Origin: Chitinophaga oryzae | GTDB taxonomy: Bacteria; Bacteroidota; Bacteroidia; Chitinophagales; Chitinophagaceae | Direction: 5' to 3' | NCBI RefSeq assembly: GCF_012516375.2 | Contig: NZ_CP051204.2 | Location: forward strand, 6,386,001 to 6,450,000 | DNA: 64,000 nt | Shown: one piece after another, positions 16,985-25,439 of the stretch | Numbering within the stretch: the first letter of the stretch is position 1 | How the letters are laid out: each line of letters opens with the position of its first letter | Made by a program: the position numbers and the translations under genes | Notes under the pieces: generated by a model | What the model was told of the DNA's origin: nothing | Seen by the model: the letters and a program-made list of their open reading frames with translations, nothing else | Database searches by the model: none

Positions 16985-17572
16985 TTAAGGCAGGGGATCT
17001 TCGTTATGAGAAAGGGATAGTTTTGTTTTGCGGATTTCTTTAAACCAGGAGGTATTCAGCCCGGTGGTGGCTTTAAACTGGCGCGACAGATGGGCGGCGC
17101 TGCTGAAGCCTAGCCGGTAAGCCATGCCTGCCAGGGTTTCGTCGGTATATACCAGCAGCTCTTTGGCTTTCTCTATGCGGTACTCCATAATATACCTTTC
17201 GAGCGTAGTAGCCTCTGCGGCAGAGAAGATACTGCTCACCGTATCATAATCCCTGTTAAGCGTACGGACCACCACATCGGAGAAACGGAAGTGATCAGGG
17301 AAATCATAATCCCCGGAATACACCTGCTCTACCAGCATTTTAATATCCCTTACCAGTTTGGTTTTCCTGTCCTCCAATAGCGTAAACCCCAGCGCGGCCA
17401 ACTTCCGGGAAAGGGTATCGACGTCCGGCGCCGACAGGGCGGATACGGTGGTTACTTCCCCCAGGCTGATGTTGACAACCGGGATATCCAGCTCCCGGAA
17501 AACGTCCCTGATGGTGAGGATACATCTGTCGCAGACCATCCCTTTGATGAAAACCTTGTAATTACTCAGCAT
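16985..17572 (-). CDS. HMA-like domain fused to AraC-type helix-turn-helix regulator (first of a tandem pair)
   Basis: 195 residues with the same architecture as the next gene: FIKGMVCDRC (Cys14, Cys17) as the HMA metal loop, VVNISLGEVTTV and LAALGFTLLED as later HMA strands, and a C-terminal AraC unit (KELLVYTDETLAGMAYRLGF then SAAHLSRQFKATTGLN). The two proteins agree in layout but differ at many positions, so the duplication is not recent. Probably co-transcribed with the second copy. Proteins of this build are common in Bacteroidota near metal-transport genes, but no metal transporter other than the RND pump is in view here. Confidence 0.8.
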   Translation of the reverse strand: MLSNYKVFIKGMVCDRCILTIRDVFRELDIPVVNISLGEVTTVSALSAPDVDTLSRKLAALGFTLLEDRKTKLVRDIKMLVEQVYSGDYDFPDHFRFSDVVVRTLNRDYDTVSSIFSAAEATTLERYIMEYRIEKAKELLVYTDETLAGMAYRLGFSSAAHLSRQFKATTGLNTSWFKEIRKTKLSLSHNEDPLP

Positions 17573-17680
17573 AAGACCCAGTGATGGAGTTTATGCAAAA
17601 AAACTACAAGCTGCCCGGGATATGTTATACAATTTTCAGAAACATTTACATGATTGTGGGCTGACAGATGTCGACCATAA

Positions 17681-17711
17681 AAAACGGGTTGCAGTGGCTG
17701 CAACCCGTTTT
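17681..17711 (-). terminator. intrinsic terminator of the WG-repeat gene
   Basis: 14-bp perfect stem (AAAACGGGTTGCAG / CTGCAACCCGTTTT) with a TGG loop, 18 bases behind the stop codon of the leftward WG-repeat gene; T-rich end in that direction. Confidence 0.85.
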
Positions 17712-17729
17712 CCTGTTATGCTTACGGCA

Positions 17730-19592
17730 TTATTTCTTTAGTTCTTTACCCCATGCATCGAACTTTTTGTTTTGCAGGGTGTAAATCCTGGCTGGTCCTT
17801 CGCCATCCGTGTCTGTGTCGGGAGAAGCCGCGAACGGCACTACCACCGCTCCGGAGGTATTAATCAGCGCAGCCTCGGTCACGTTGTTGCTGTTGGTGCG
17901 CTCCACCATGGAAAGCCCCTGGTTGAACGGCGTAGCGGAACGGTACTCGAAAGGAATAGCTACTTTACCCTGTATATCCAGGAAGCCGGTGTTACCGGTT
18001 TCGTCTTCCATAGAGGCAAGGCCTTCTGTAAAAGGTTCTATATTATAGTACCCTTTCAGGTCGATCACCTTCTCCCCCTTTGGATTGATAAAGGAAGCGT
18101 TATCCCTGATATCTTTCACCAGCAGCAGGCCGTGCGTAAAATCGTTGTGGATTTTGTACGGCCCTCCTATTTGTTTACCGGTGTTATCATAGATGATGGT
18201 CATACCACCCAGCGGCCAATCCTCCCTGTTCTTATTGGCGAATATCAGGTTAGTCGAGGGGTCGATGCTGATGTCGTCAAACTCAATGGGCAATAGCAGC
18301 TGGCCGGTGTTGGTCATTACGCCGAATTTACTTTCCTCCTGCCGGTTGGGAGCCACTTTCACGAGGTCGCCGGTCAGCTCTTCCACATGTTCATTCATGG
18401 CCACCAACTGTTGAGCAGCGGTATCCAGCCGGAAGTAACGGAACCCGGAAGCATCTTTGGTACCAAAGAACCAGGGCGATACCTGGTGTAGCTCCTGGTA
18501 GTTAAAGGGTATCACTGTTTTGCCGGTAGCGGCGGATATAAAACCGGCTTTCTGAGTTGCTTCATCCGCTACCAGCAGCAGGCCGGTATAGTTAGGGGCG
18601 AGGTTGCGCAGCACCATGGTTTTCTTCCCTTCCTTTTTTTCATCTTCCAGGTGTACCTTAACCTTTGCCACGTTTCCATAGAAATAAGCGTCCACATTGC
18701 CTTCCTCCACATCGTCAAAAGGCGTGACAGCCGGCATCTTTTCCAGGATATCTTTCTGAAGGGCGGCGATGTCTTTATATTCTTTTTTCTCCAGCCGCTT
18801 TAAAAATCCATCCAGTATTTTCTGATAGTCTTTCAGCAGGACGCCGATGTTTTCTCCGCCTTCCGGCGCTTTCGTGTAGCTGCTGCGGCTGATGAGTTTT
18901 CCTTCTTTGTTGAATGCTTCTATTTCGAGGTAGTCCTTATAAGCTGCTTTCCCCATAGAGACGCGGACGAAGTTGTCCTGGATACGCTCCACTTTCAGGG
19001 TACTGCCCTTATAGCTCCCTTTGTCACCTTTTCCATCCAGGGAGACTACGGCTGTTTTCACCGGATAGCTGTATTGTACTTCCACCAGCATGCTATCCAC
19101 CGTCTTGAGGGAATTCAACCGCTTCGACTCCTTCAGGTCCAGCTCCACCACTTGTTTGGTACCGTCGTGAAAATATACTTCTTTGACAATGAAATCAGGG
19201 TTGTCCACATGGCTTTTACGCAGGGAGCGTCCATCCGGTTGCAGCAGGCTGTATGTTTTCTCAAAGGTCTGGTTAAACCCTATGTCAGCGAGCGCCCGCT
19301 CATAAGCTGCTTCCATCTGCGCCGCACCGGGAATAGCAAAAGGCGTCCCTTCTCTTTCGTCTTCCGGCTTTACATGCTCCGGTTTATCATCGTCTTTAAA
19401 CGTTTCCATGAACCGGAGATACGCGGCAACGTTGGCATTCTCTTCTTCGAGGCGCGCTTTGGCTTCCTCCAGGCTTTTACCGTCTAACTGTTTAACAAAA
19501 TCCATTACAAACTTCGATGGCTGGCTGTTTTTGCATGCCAGCAGTCCGAGTGTAACTGCTACGCATACACTAACTTGATTGGTAATTCTCAT
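17730..19592 (-). CDS. WG-repeat lipoprotein
   Basis: 620 residues from the ATG at 19592, which opens a lipoprotein signal (VAVTLGLLACKN, lipobox LLAC). The C-terminal half contains several WG-type beta repeats: KFGVMTNTGQLLLPIEFDDI, ASFINPKGEKVIDLKGYYN, NTGFLDIQGKVAIPFEYR, each with the 'G..I/V.P..Y/F' rhythm. The N-terminal half (from residue about 30) is charged and helical with no family I recognise. WG-repeat proteins are predicted beta-propeller-like surface or periplasmic binding proteins of unknown ligand. It is a single-gene unit with its own terminator. Confidence 0.82.
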   Translation of the reverse strand: MRITNQVSVCVAVTLGLLACKNSQPSKFVMDFVKQLDGKSLEEAKARLEEENANVAAYLRFMETFKDDDKPEHVKPEDEREGTPFAIPGAAQMEAAYERALADIGFNQTFEKTYSLLQPDGRSLRKSHVDNPDFIVKEVYFHDGTKQVVELDLKESKRLNSLKTVDSMLVEVQYSYPVKTAVVSLDGKGDKGSYKGSTLKVERIQDNFVRVSMGKAAYKDYLEIEAFNKEGKLISRSSYTKAPEGGENIGVLLKDYQKILDGFLKRLEKKEYKDIAALQKDILEKMPAVTPFDDVEEGNVDAYFYGNVAKVKVHLEDEKKEGKKTMVLRNLAPNYTGLLLVADEATQKAGFISAATGKTVIPFNYQELHQVSPWFFGTKDASGFRYFRLDTAAQQLVAMNEHVEELTGDLVKVAPNRQEESKFGVMTNTGQLLLPIEFDDISIDPSTNLIFANKNREDWPLGGMTIIYDNTGKQIGGPYKIHNDFTHGLLLVKDIRDNASFINPKGEKVIDLKGYYNIEPFTEGLASMEDETGNTGFLDIQGKVAIPFEYRSATPFNQGLSMVERTNSNNVTEAALINTSGAVVVPFAASPDTDTDGEGPARIYTLQNKKFDAWGKELKK

Positions 19593-19767
19593 GACTTTTT
19601 CCAAAAAATTAAAACATGGGGGAATTAGATTAACAAACCCTTTCGGAGCCGAAAATTAGTAAAAAAAGGGGTATCCTCAAAAACCGTCATCGTTTTCACC
19701 TGCCTGAACAAATGCGGGAATACATTAACTTTATACCGTCGCCGGTATCATTATCATACGTCCGATC

Positions 19768-20586
19768 ATGAACGAACATGCTTTATCCATCCTCCGCCAC
19801 CGCACCCATAAGCCAGCTGTAAGAGCCAAGATCACCCTGCAGCAGCATATGTTTACCTTTTTGCTGGAGGGTGAAAAAACCATTCATTTTGCCGGCACAC
19901 AGGTAACGGTGAGGCCGCACCAATTTATCATGTTGGCTGCGGGCAACTGCCTGATGAGCGAGAAGCTGGCGGCCTCTGATGCGCCGTATCACAGTATCCT
20001 GCTGCTCTTTGAAGGTAAACTGGCGACGGACTTTTTCGATCGTCATCCGTCGTTGTTAACAACCTCCCGGCCGTTGCCCGGCGCCTCTCCGTTTGTATTA
20101 TTTGAGAAAGACGCTTTCCTGGTCAACTTCATTCATTCCCTTGACTACATGCTGCAAGGCGAAATGCCCATCCACCCTGATCTGCAACGGGTAAAACTGG
20201 AAGAGCTGTTTTTATACCTCTCTATTCATTACCCTGAAAAAATGCAGGAGATCAGGCATATGCATACCGTTGCCAGCGACGACCTGGTACTCCGGCAGGC
20301 CGTCACCTCCCACATGGACAACAATATCACGGTGGAAGAGCTGGCGTTCTTATGCAATATGAGCCTGTCTTCCTTCAAACGTAAATTTGCGCGTATTTAT
20401 GGCAACAGCCCCAACCGGTGGCTGCTGGAAAAAAAGATGGAACGTGCGGCAGCCATGCTGCGACAGGACAACCGCAAAGCGAGTGAAATTTATTATGAAC
20501 TGGGCTACGAAAACCTCTCCAGTTTTATCCAGTCTTTCAAACAGATCTACGGTATCACCCCCAAACAATACCAGTTATCAAATTGA
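19768..20586 (+). CDS. AraC-family transcriptional regulator
   Basis: 272 residues: an N-terminal cupin-like sensor (residues 20-120, FLLEGEKTIHFAGTQVTVRP) and a C-terminal AraC domain (ITVEELAFLCNMSLSSFKRKF, then the end GYENLSSFIQSFKQIYGITP). A short inverted repeat ATACCG-N4-CGGTAT at 19733-19748 lies just upstream and may be its binding site. The PEBP-like gene 93 bases downstream has its own promoter and may be a target. Confidence 0.9.
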   Translation: MNEHALSILRHRTHKPAVRAKITLQQHMFTFLLEGEKTIHFAGTQVTVRPHQFIMLAAGNCLMSEKLAASDAPYHSILLLFEGKLATDFFDRHPSLLTTSRPLPGASPFVLFEKDAFLVNFIHSLDYMLQGEMPIHPDLQRVKLEELFLYLSIHYPEKMQEIRHMHTVASDDLVLRQAVTSHMDNNITVEELAFLCNMSLSSFKRKFARIYGNSPNRWLLEKKMERAAAMLRQDNRKASEIYYELGYENLSSFIQSFKQIYGITPKQYQLSN

Positions 20587-20621
20587 ACGTCTAGCGATAG
20601 TTTTTGACCGGTTGCCCATCG

Positions 20622-20650
20622 TTTGCCGCCTCTCTCCGCCGCTACCTTTG
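20622..20650 (+). promoter_or_regulatory. promoter of the PEBP-like gene (TTTG-N17-TACCTTTG)
   Basis: TTTG at 20622-20625 and TACCTTTG at 20643-20650 with a 17-base spacer match the Bacteroidota consensus. The ATG at 20680 follows after about 30 bases. Confidence 0.65.
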
Positions 20651-20679
20651 CCTTATCATTCAAAACAAATGAGAAGATC

Positions 20680-21174
20680 ATGGCAACAGCAACATCATTT
20701 ACTTTAAAGAGCAACGAACTGGGTGGCCAGCTGGCCAACAAACATTATGCAAACGGCATGGGTTATAACGGTGACAACCAGTCGCCCCAGCTGTATTGGG
20801 AGCATGCTCCGGAAGCCACGCAGTGCTTTGCCGTCACTATCCACGACCTCGACGCTCCCACCGGCAGCGGTTTCTGGCACTGGATAGTATTCAATGTCCC
20901 TGCTCATATCCATGAGCTGCCCGCGGACGCCGGCAACCCGGCGAAAGACCTGCTGCCCGAAGGAGCGGTTCAAAGTAACACAGACGCCGGTGTGCCCGGT
21001 TATATCGGCGCTGCGCCTAATGATGGGCCGGCGCATCGTTACCTGATCACGGTACATGCCCTCCGCGAACAACTCGCGCTGGGCAAAGAGGCCACGCCTG
21101 CGCTGGTGGGTTTCAACATGCACTTTGTCACCCTGGCGAAAGCTTCGCTGATCGTGTATGGCCGGAAGCATTAA
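20680..21174 (+). CDS. YbhB/YbcL-family (phosphatidylethanolamine-binding-protein-like) protein
   Basis: 164 residues. The PEBP ligand-pocket motifs are present: HDLDAPTGSGFWHWIVFNVP (D-x-D-A-P and HW), followed by GYIGAAPNDGPAHRYLITVHAL (GYxGP..GxxHRY equivalent). The ATG at 20680 is preferred over an open frame from 20623 because it follows the promoter and gives the usual family start. No signal peptide, so cytosolic. The molecular function of bacterial YbhB proteins is unsettled. It lies behind an AraC gene. Confidence 0.92.
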   Translation: MATATSFTLKSNELGGQLANKHYANGMGYNGDNQSPQLYWEHAPEATQCFAVTIHDLDAPTGSGFWHWIVFNVPAHIHELPADAGNPAKDLLPEGAVQSNTDAGVPGYIGAAPNDGPAHRYLITVHALREQLALGKEATPALVGFNMHFVTLAKASLIVYGRKH

Positions 21175-21186
21175 ATGTGTAACACA

Positions 21187-21220
21187 AACAGTCCTGCTAC
21201 GACAAAGTACCGGGACTGTT
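21187..21220 (+). terminator. possible terminator behind the PEBP-like gene
   Basis: Stem AACAGTCCTG / CGGGACTGTT (one G-T wobble) with a 14-base loop. The following bases are only weakly T-rich, so efficiency is uncertain. Confidence 0.4.
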
Positions 21221-21329
21221 ACTATCATTACCCCCCCTGCGATCCAGGACCGCAGAAGGCCATAGGGATAAATTTTTCCCTGCCGCTACCCTGCCGCCGA
21301 TGCTGTAACTTTACGTAAACCTTTCCTTT

Positions 21330-21716
21330 ATGTACGAAAAGAAAATACCGGAACTGCTGGATTGCGGCCTCGCAGTAACCCTCAAAGTGATAGGCGGCAA
21401 ATGGAAAGCCTGGATCATGACCTGCATTATGGACGGTATCCGGCGGCCCAGTGCCATTCACCGGGCAATGCACGCCGTGAGTCCGCGAATTATCAATGCG
21501 CACCTGAGAGAGCTGGAAGCCTACGGTATCATCTGCAAAAAAATATATGCGGAAAGCCCGGCCAGGGTAGAATATTGGTTCACCGAAGTGGGCGAAAGCG
21601 TGTTGCCGGTCATCCAGGCGCTGGAAGACTGGGGCAACCGGCACAAGACTTACATCCACCGTCATAACGCCTCCTACGAAGAGGGCTCCTGCACCTTTTT
21701 ACAAGGACAGTCATGA
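21330..21716 (+). CDS. HxlR-family transcriptional regulator
   Basis: 128 residues, one winged-helix domain. CGLAVTLKVIGGKWKAWIM is the HxlR signature including the N-terminal Cys, followed by ELEAYGIICKKIYAESPARVEYWFTE for the wing. HxlR proteins usually sense electrophiles or oxidants through that Cys and control a neighbouring oxidoreductase. Here the convergent dehydrogenase gene overlaps it tail to tail (shared bases 21711-21716), so it is the first candidate target. Confidence 0.92.
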   Translation: MYEKKIPELLDCGLAVTLKVIGGKWKAWIMTCIMDGIRRPSAIHRAMHAVSPRIINAHLRELEAYGIICKKIYAESPARVEYWFTEVGESVLPVIQALEDWGNRHKTYIHRHNASYEEGSCTFLQGQS

Positions 21717-22595
21717 GTCCTGCCTGCGCAGGATTTTAATAATGGCAGCGTGTTCTTCCCTGCCGTAACCCGCAGCAATGGCTTTGTTGAAAATATCCGC
21801 CGCCAGCGCCGGCAGGGCGGTATGAAGGCCGGCCTCGCGGGTGTGCCGCAGCAACAGTCGCAGGCCCAGACCGGTAGTGTTGATGGTACTTTCCGGACCA
21901 CTGAAGCGGTTGTACCGGATCACTTCGCCCATATGCCTTACTTCCGTTGCCAGCATGGGCGTAAAGCTTTCCATGAGTTGCCCGAATTCATCTACATTCA
22001 GTCCTTCTTTTTCGCAGATGAGCGCACCGTAGCAGAAGCCTATCCAGTTGCCCGCGAGGTACGCCATAGCCGCGGTAGCTAAAGTCGCCGAAGTACCAGG
22101 CGCTTCTCCGGCGAAGTTCACAGTGCCGGCCAGCGCCTCCAGTACGTACAGCTGCTGGTCAAAAACGGCTTTATCGCCGGAGGCGGTGATCATTGCCTCC
22201 GAAGTACCTATCTGCCGTGGCCATGCCGCAATGCCGCCATGCAGGCAATGCCCACCTTCTCCCCGCACCCGCGCATCCAGGGAGCGGGCATCGCCGGGCG
22301 TGCCCGCGCTCAGCTGTATCAGCGTACGGCCATCCAGGGTGGCAGGGACGCCTGTCGTATCCAGTATTTCCGCGGCGGCCTGATAATCAGATACGCATAC
22401 GATAGTCACCAGGCTGGCCGCGATGGCAGCCGCAGGCCCCGTGGCCAACGTGATGCCTTTCCGCACCAGGGGCGCAGCCTTTTCCGGTGTGCGGTTCCAT
22501 ACGGTGACCTTAAATCCTTTTGCCAGCAAAGCGCCGGCGATGGCGGCGCCCATAGCGCCGAGCCCGATTACAGTGATGTTACCCGTTCCTGTCAT
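21711..22595 (-). CDS. NAD(P)-dependent beta-hydroxyacid dehydrogenase / imine-reductase-like protein
   Basis: About 294 residues from the ATG at 22595, which directly precedes the Rossmann motif ITVIGLGAMGAAIAGALL (GxGxMG), then VTVWNRTPEKA for NADP binding. LIQLSAGTPGDAR matches the imine-reductase variant of the substrate-loop motif rather than the DxP..G of classical hydroxyisobutyrate dehydrogenase. The C-terminal part is a helical dimerisation domain. The upstream extension to 22706 is ignored. Convergent with, and overlapping, the HxlR gene. Substrate unknown. Confidence 0.87.
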   Translation of the reverse strand: MTGTGNITVIGLGAMGAAIAGALLAKGFKVTVWNRTPEKAAPLVRKGITLATGPAAAIAASLVTIVCVSDYQAAAEILDTTGVPATLDGRTLIQLSAGTPGDARSLDARVRGEGGHCLHGGIAAWPRQIGTSEAMITASGDKAVFDQQLYVLEALAGTVNFAGEAPGTSATLATAAMAYLAGNWIGFCYGALICEKEGLNVDEFGQLMESFTPMLATEVRHMGEVIRYNRFSGPESTINTTGLGLRLLLRHTREAGLHTALPALAADIFNKAIAAGYGREEHAAIIKILRRQDS

Positions 22596-22712
22596 GGTAC
22601 AACTATTTACTGAACAATACGGCAAATTAACGACCATGGCCATCTCCGGCAATAAGGGAGAAAAGATTCCGGGGAGGGAAAAATTCCTCCCTGTCATTAC
22701 GCCCACAGCCTG

Positions 22713-22744
22713 TTTGTAATCCTGAAGTATATTACCTACTTTCG
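22713..22744 (+). promoter_or_regulatory. promoter of the metE riboswitch transcript
   Basis: TTTG at 22713-22716, 20-base spacer, TACTTTCG at 22737-22744 (one mismatch to TAnnTTTG). It would start RNA about 30 bases before the cobalamin aptamer. Confidence 0.5.
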
Positions 22745-22777
22745 CATCCGATCAGTTCTTACTTTATTTCTTATCAG

Positions 22778-22938
22778 CCGGATAAGGTTTTACTGCACGT
22801 AAATTAATAGGGAATTGTGTGTAAATCACAAGCTGTCCCGCAACTGTAAGTAACCAAAAGGTTTTGCCAATCAGTGTCCACTGCCGCAAGGTGGGAAGGA
22901 CGGCAAAATGTTACAAGCCAGGAGACCTGCCTTACCGG
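22778..22938 (+). promoter_or_regulatory. cobalamin (adenosylcobalamin-type) riboswitch
   Basis: Conserved elements appear in order: GGGAATTGTGTGTAAATCAC (22810-22829), GCTGTCCCGCAACTGTAAG (22832-22850), and the B12 box AAGCCAGGAGACCTGCC (22915-22931). The closing P1 stem is CCGGATAAGG (22778-22787) with CCTTACCGG (22930-22938), with one bulged A. It stands in front of metE, the cobalamin-independent methionine synthase, and would lower MetE when B12 is present. Confidence 0.95.
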
Positions 22939-23114
22939 ATTTGACAATGCTTTCGTGGATTGAAGCGATCGTCGAGTGATTCCTCTCTGTGTACCTATGG
23001 GCATCCTGTGCCCTGCAGGGAGATCGTCTATGCTCTGCCAACACTTCCTTCTCCGAAACATACCGAAATGCTGCGAAGAACTTTTAATTGATTTTATCAT
23101 TTTAAAAGTTTCAA
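22939..23114 (+). promoter_or_regulatory. long expression platform between the riboswitch aptamer and metE
   Basis: 176 bases with no open gene. It contains GGGCA-tcctg-TGCCC (22999-23013) and, ending 4 bases before the ATG, an AU-rich hairpin with perfect 9-bp arms AACTTTTAA (23079-23087) and TTAAAAGTT (23102-23110). There is no T-run of a classical terminator, so control at translation start is more likely. Which helix the ligand changes cannot be settled by eye. Confidence 0.55.
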
Positions 23115-25439
23115 ATGCGTACACACAATCTTGGCTACCCGAGGATAGGCAGCCGGCGTGAACTCAAAAAAGCCTGCGAGGCTTACTGGGCAGGCAAACA
23201 GTCATTGACTGATTTATTAACGGCAGGACGCGATATCCGCCATCAGCACTGGCAGCTGCAACAGCAGGCCGGTATTGATCTTATCCCGTGCAACGATTTC
23301 TCTTTCTACGACCAGGTGCTCGATATGAGCCTGATGGTGGGCGCCGTTCCACAACGTTATGCTCCCCTGATCACTGAAAGGCAGCTGTCCGTGACCGACC
23401 TGATGTTCGCCATGGCAAGGGGTTATCAGCAGGATGGTTATGATATCACAGCTATGGAGATGACCAAATGGTTTGACACCAACTACCATTACATCGTGCC
23501 GGAATTCACTGCCGCACAACAGTTTTCCCTGTTCTCCGAAAAAGCCGTAGATGAATTTAAAGAAGCCCTTGAACTGCAGATCAACGCCAAACCGGTGCTG
23601 ACAGGCCCTGTTTCCTACCTGTTGCTGGGCAAAGAGAAAGAAGCGCATTTTTCCCGGCTGGACCTGATAGACCGTTTATTACCGGTATATATGCAGCTCA
23701 TCGGTAAACTGTACGATGCGGGCGCACGTTATATCCAGCTGGATGAACCCTGCCTGTCCCTCAATCTCACGGATAAAGAAAGACAGGTATATGCTGCCAC
23801 CTACGGGGCCATCAGGAGCACATTCCCTGATCTGCATATCATACTCGCCAGCTATTTTGAATGTTATGGAGATAACCTGCCGGTAGCCCTTCAGCTTCCC
23901 GTAGATACCCTTCACCTGGACCTCGTGAGATGCCCGAGCCAATTGGGCGACATCCTGGCGTCGCCGCTGCTGTCCGATACGCTGCAGCTTTCGCTGGGAC
24001 TGGTAGAGGGCCGGAATATCTGGATCAACGACTACCGCCATTCTCTTTCACTGATATGGGAAGCCAGTAATAAAATCGGGGCAAACAGGATATGGATCGC
24101 TCCCTCATGTTCCCTGCTGCACGTTCCCTGTGATCTCAGCCTGGAAACCAACGAAAGTACGCTGACACCGGCCATCAAACAGTGGCTGGCGTTCGCCCGT
24201 CAGAAGATTGACGAAGTGGTCACCCTGCAGCAACTGTCCTGCGACACACCATCGCCTGCCGCGAAAGCCAGGCTCGATGAAAACATCAGGGCGACAGACA
24301 GCAGGAAAACATCACCCCTTATCCACAACGAAAAAGTAAAACAGCGTACCGCGCAAATAACCGATGCCGATGCCCGGCGGCAGCATCCCTTTGCGCAACG
24401 CAGGCCTAAACAACGTGCCGCGCTGCAATTACCGCTGTTCCCCACTACCACCATCGGTTCCTTCCCGCAGACAAAAGAGGTACGTACCTGGCGTGCCGCA
24501 CTCAAAAAACAGGAGATCACCCCGGAACAGTACGATGCTTTGCTGAAAACAGAAACAGAAAAAGCGATCCGCTGGCAGGAGGAAACCGGCATCGATGTAC
24601 TCGTTCACGGTGAGTTTGAACGAAACGACATGGTGGAATATTTCGGCGAGCAATTGTCCGGTTTCGTTTTCACCGAAAACGGCTGGGTACAGAGCTACGG
24701 CTCCCGCTGCGTGAAACCGCCTGTTATCTATGGCGATGTGCACCGCGAAGCACCCATGACCGTGTACTGGTCGGCCTACGCGCAGTCCCTGACCAATAAA
24801 CTGGTAAAAGGTATGCTGACAGGGCCTGTGACGATCCTCCAGTGGAGCTTTGTGCGGAACGATCAGCCTCGCAGCGAAACCTGCACGCAGATAGCGCTGG
24901 CCATCCGGGATGAAGTGACCGACCTCGAACAGGCAGGCATCAAAGTCATCCAGATCGACGAACCGGCCATCCGGGAAGGTCTTCCGTTAAGGAAAGAAAA
25001 CTGGCAGGCCTACCTGCAATGGGCAGTACGCGCTTTTCGTATAGCCGCCAGCGGTGTAAAAGATGAAACGCAGGTACACACGCATATGTGTTATTCCGAA
25101 TTCAACGACATCATCCAGCACATCGCCGATATGGATGCCGACGTGATCACCATCGAATGCTCCCGTTCCCAGATGGAGTTGCTGGATGCTTTCGCGGCGT
25201 TCCGTTATCCGAATGAAATCGGCCCGGGCGTATATGACATTCACTCTCCGCGCGTGCCTTCCGTAGCGGAAATGACGGCGCTCATGGAAAAAGCCCAAGC
25301 CGTTATTCCGGCAGACCAGCTGTGGGTAAACCCCGACTGCGGCCTGAAGACACGTCACTGGGAAGAAACGCGCAAAGCGCTCATCGCCATGGTAGCGGCT
25401 GCCCGTGAACTGCGGCAAACAGTAGCCGCCGCCGTTTAA
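23115..25439 (+). CDS. metE: 5-methyltetrahydropteroyltriglutamate--homocysteine methyltransferase (cobalamin-independent methionine synthase)
   Basis: Transfers the methyl group of methyl-tetrahydrofolate-glutamate to homocysteine, the last step of methionine synthesis, without B12. The 774 residues form two beta-barrels: the N-terminal starts HNLGYPRIGSRRELKKACEA, the C-terminal starts TTTIGSFPQTKEVR at about residue 447. The zinc/homocysteine site is visible as HTHMCYSEF (about residue 655) and NPDCGLKTR near the end. Length and motifs are standard. A cobalamin riboswitch precedes it, the classic arrangement in organisms that also have B12-dependent MetH. The stop codon overlaps the convergent ABC gene by 4 bases. 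Confidence 0.97.
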   Translation: MRTHNLGYPRIGSRRELKKACEAYWAGKQSLTDLLTAGRDIRHQHWQLQQQAGIDLIPCNDFSFYDQVLDMSLMVGAVPQRYAPLITERQLSVTDLMFAMARGYQQDGYDITAMEMTKWFDTNYHYIVPEFTAAQQFSLFSEKAVDEFKEALELQINAKPVLTGPVSYLLLGKEKEAHFSRLDLIDRLLPVYMQLIGKLYDAGARYIQLDEPCLSLNLTDKERQVYAATYGAIRSTFPDLHIILASYFECYGDNLPVALQLPVDTLHLDLVRCPSQLGDILASPLLSDTLQLSLGLVEGRNIWINDYRHSLSLIWEASNKIGANRIWIAPSCSLLHVPCDLSLETNESTLTPAIKQWLAFARQKIDEVVTLQQLSCDTPSPAAKARLDENIRATDSRKTSPLIHNEKVKQRTAQITDADARRQHPFAQRRPKQRAALQLPLFPTTTIGSFPQTKEVRTWRAALKKQEITPEQYDALLKTETEKAIRWQEETGIDVLVHGEFERNDMVEYFGEQLSGFVFTENGWVQSYGSRCVKPPVIYGDVHREAPMTVYWSAYAQSLTNKLVKGMLTGPVTILQWSFVRNDQPRSETCTQIALAIRDEVTDLEQAGIKVIQIDEPAIREGLPLRKENWQAYLQWAVRAFRIAASGVKDETQVHTHMCYSEFNDIIQHIADMDADVITIECSRSQMELLDAFAAFRYPNEIGPGVYDIHSPRVPSVAEMTALMEKAQAVIPADQLWVNPDCGLKTRHWEETRKALIAMVAAARELRQTVAAAV

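Noticed and set aside
22804..23124. Open frames on both strands over the metE leader (22804-23124 minus, 22976-23161 plus)
   Set aside because: They cover the cobalamin aptamer and its platform; the RNA structure explains the conservation and the peptides have no family features.
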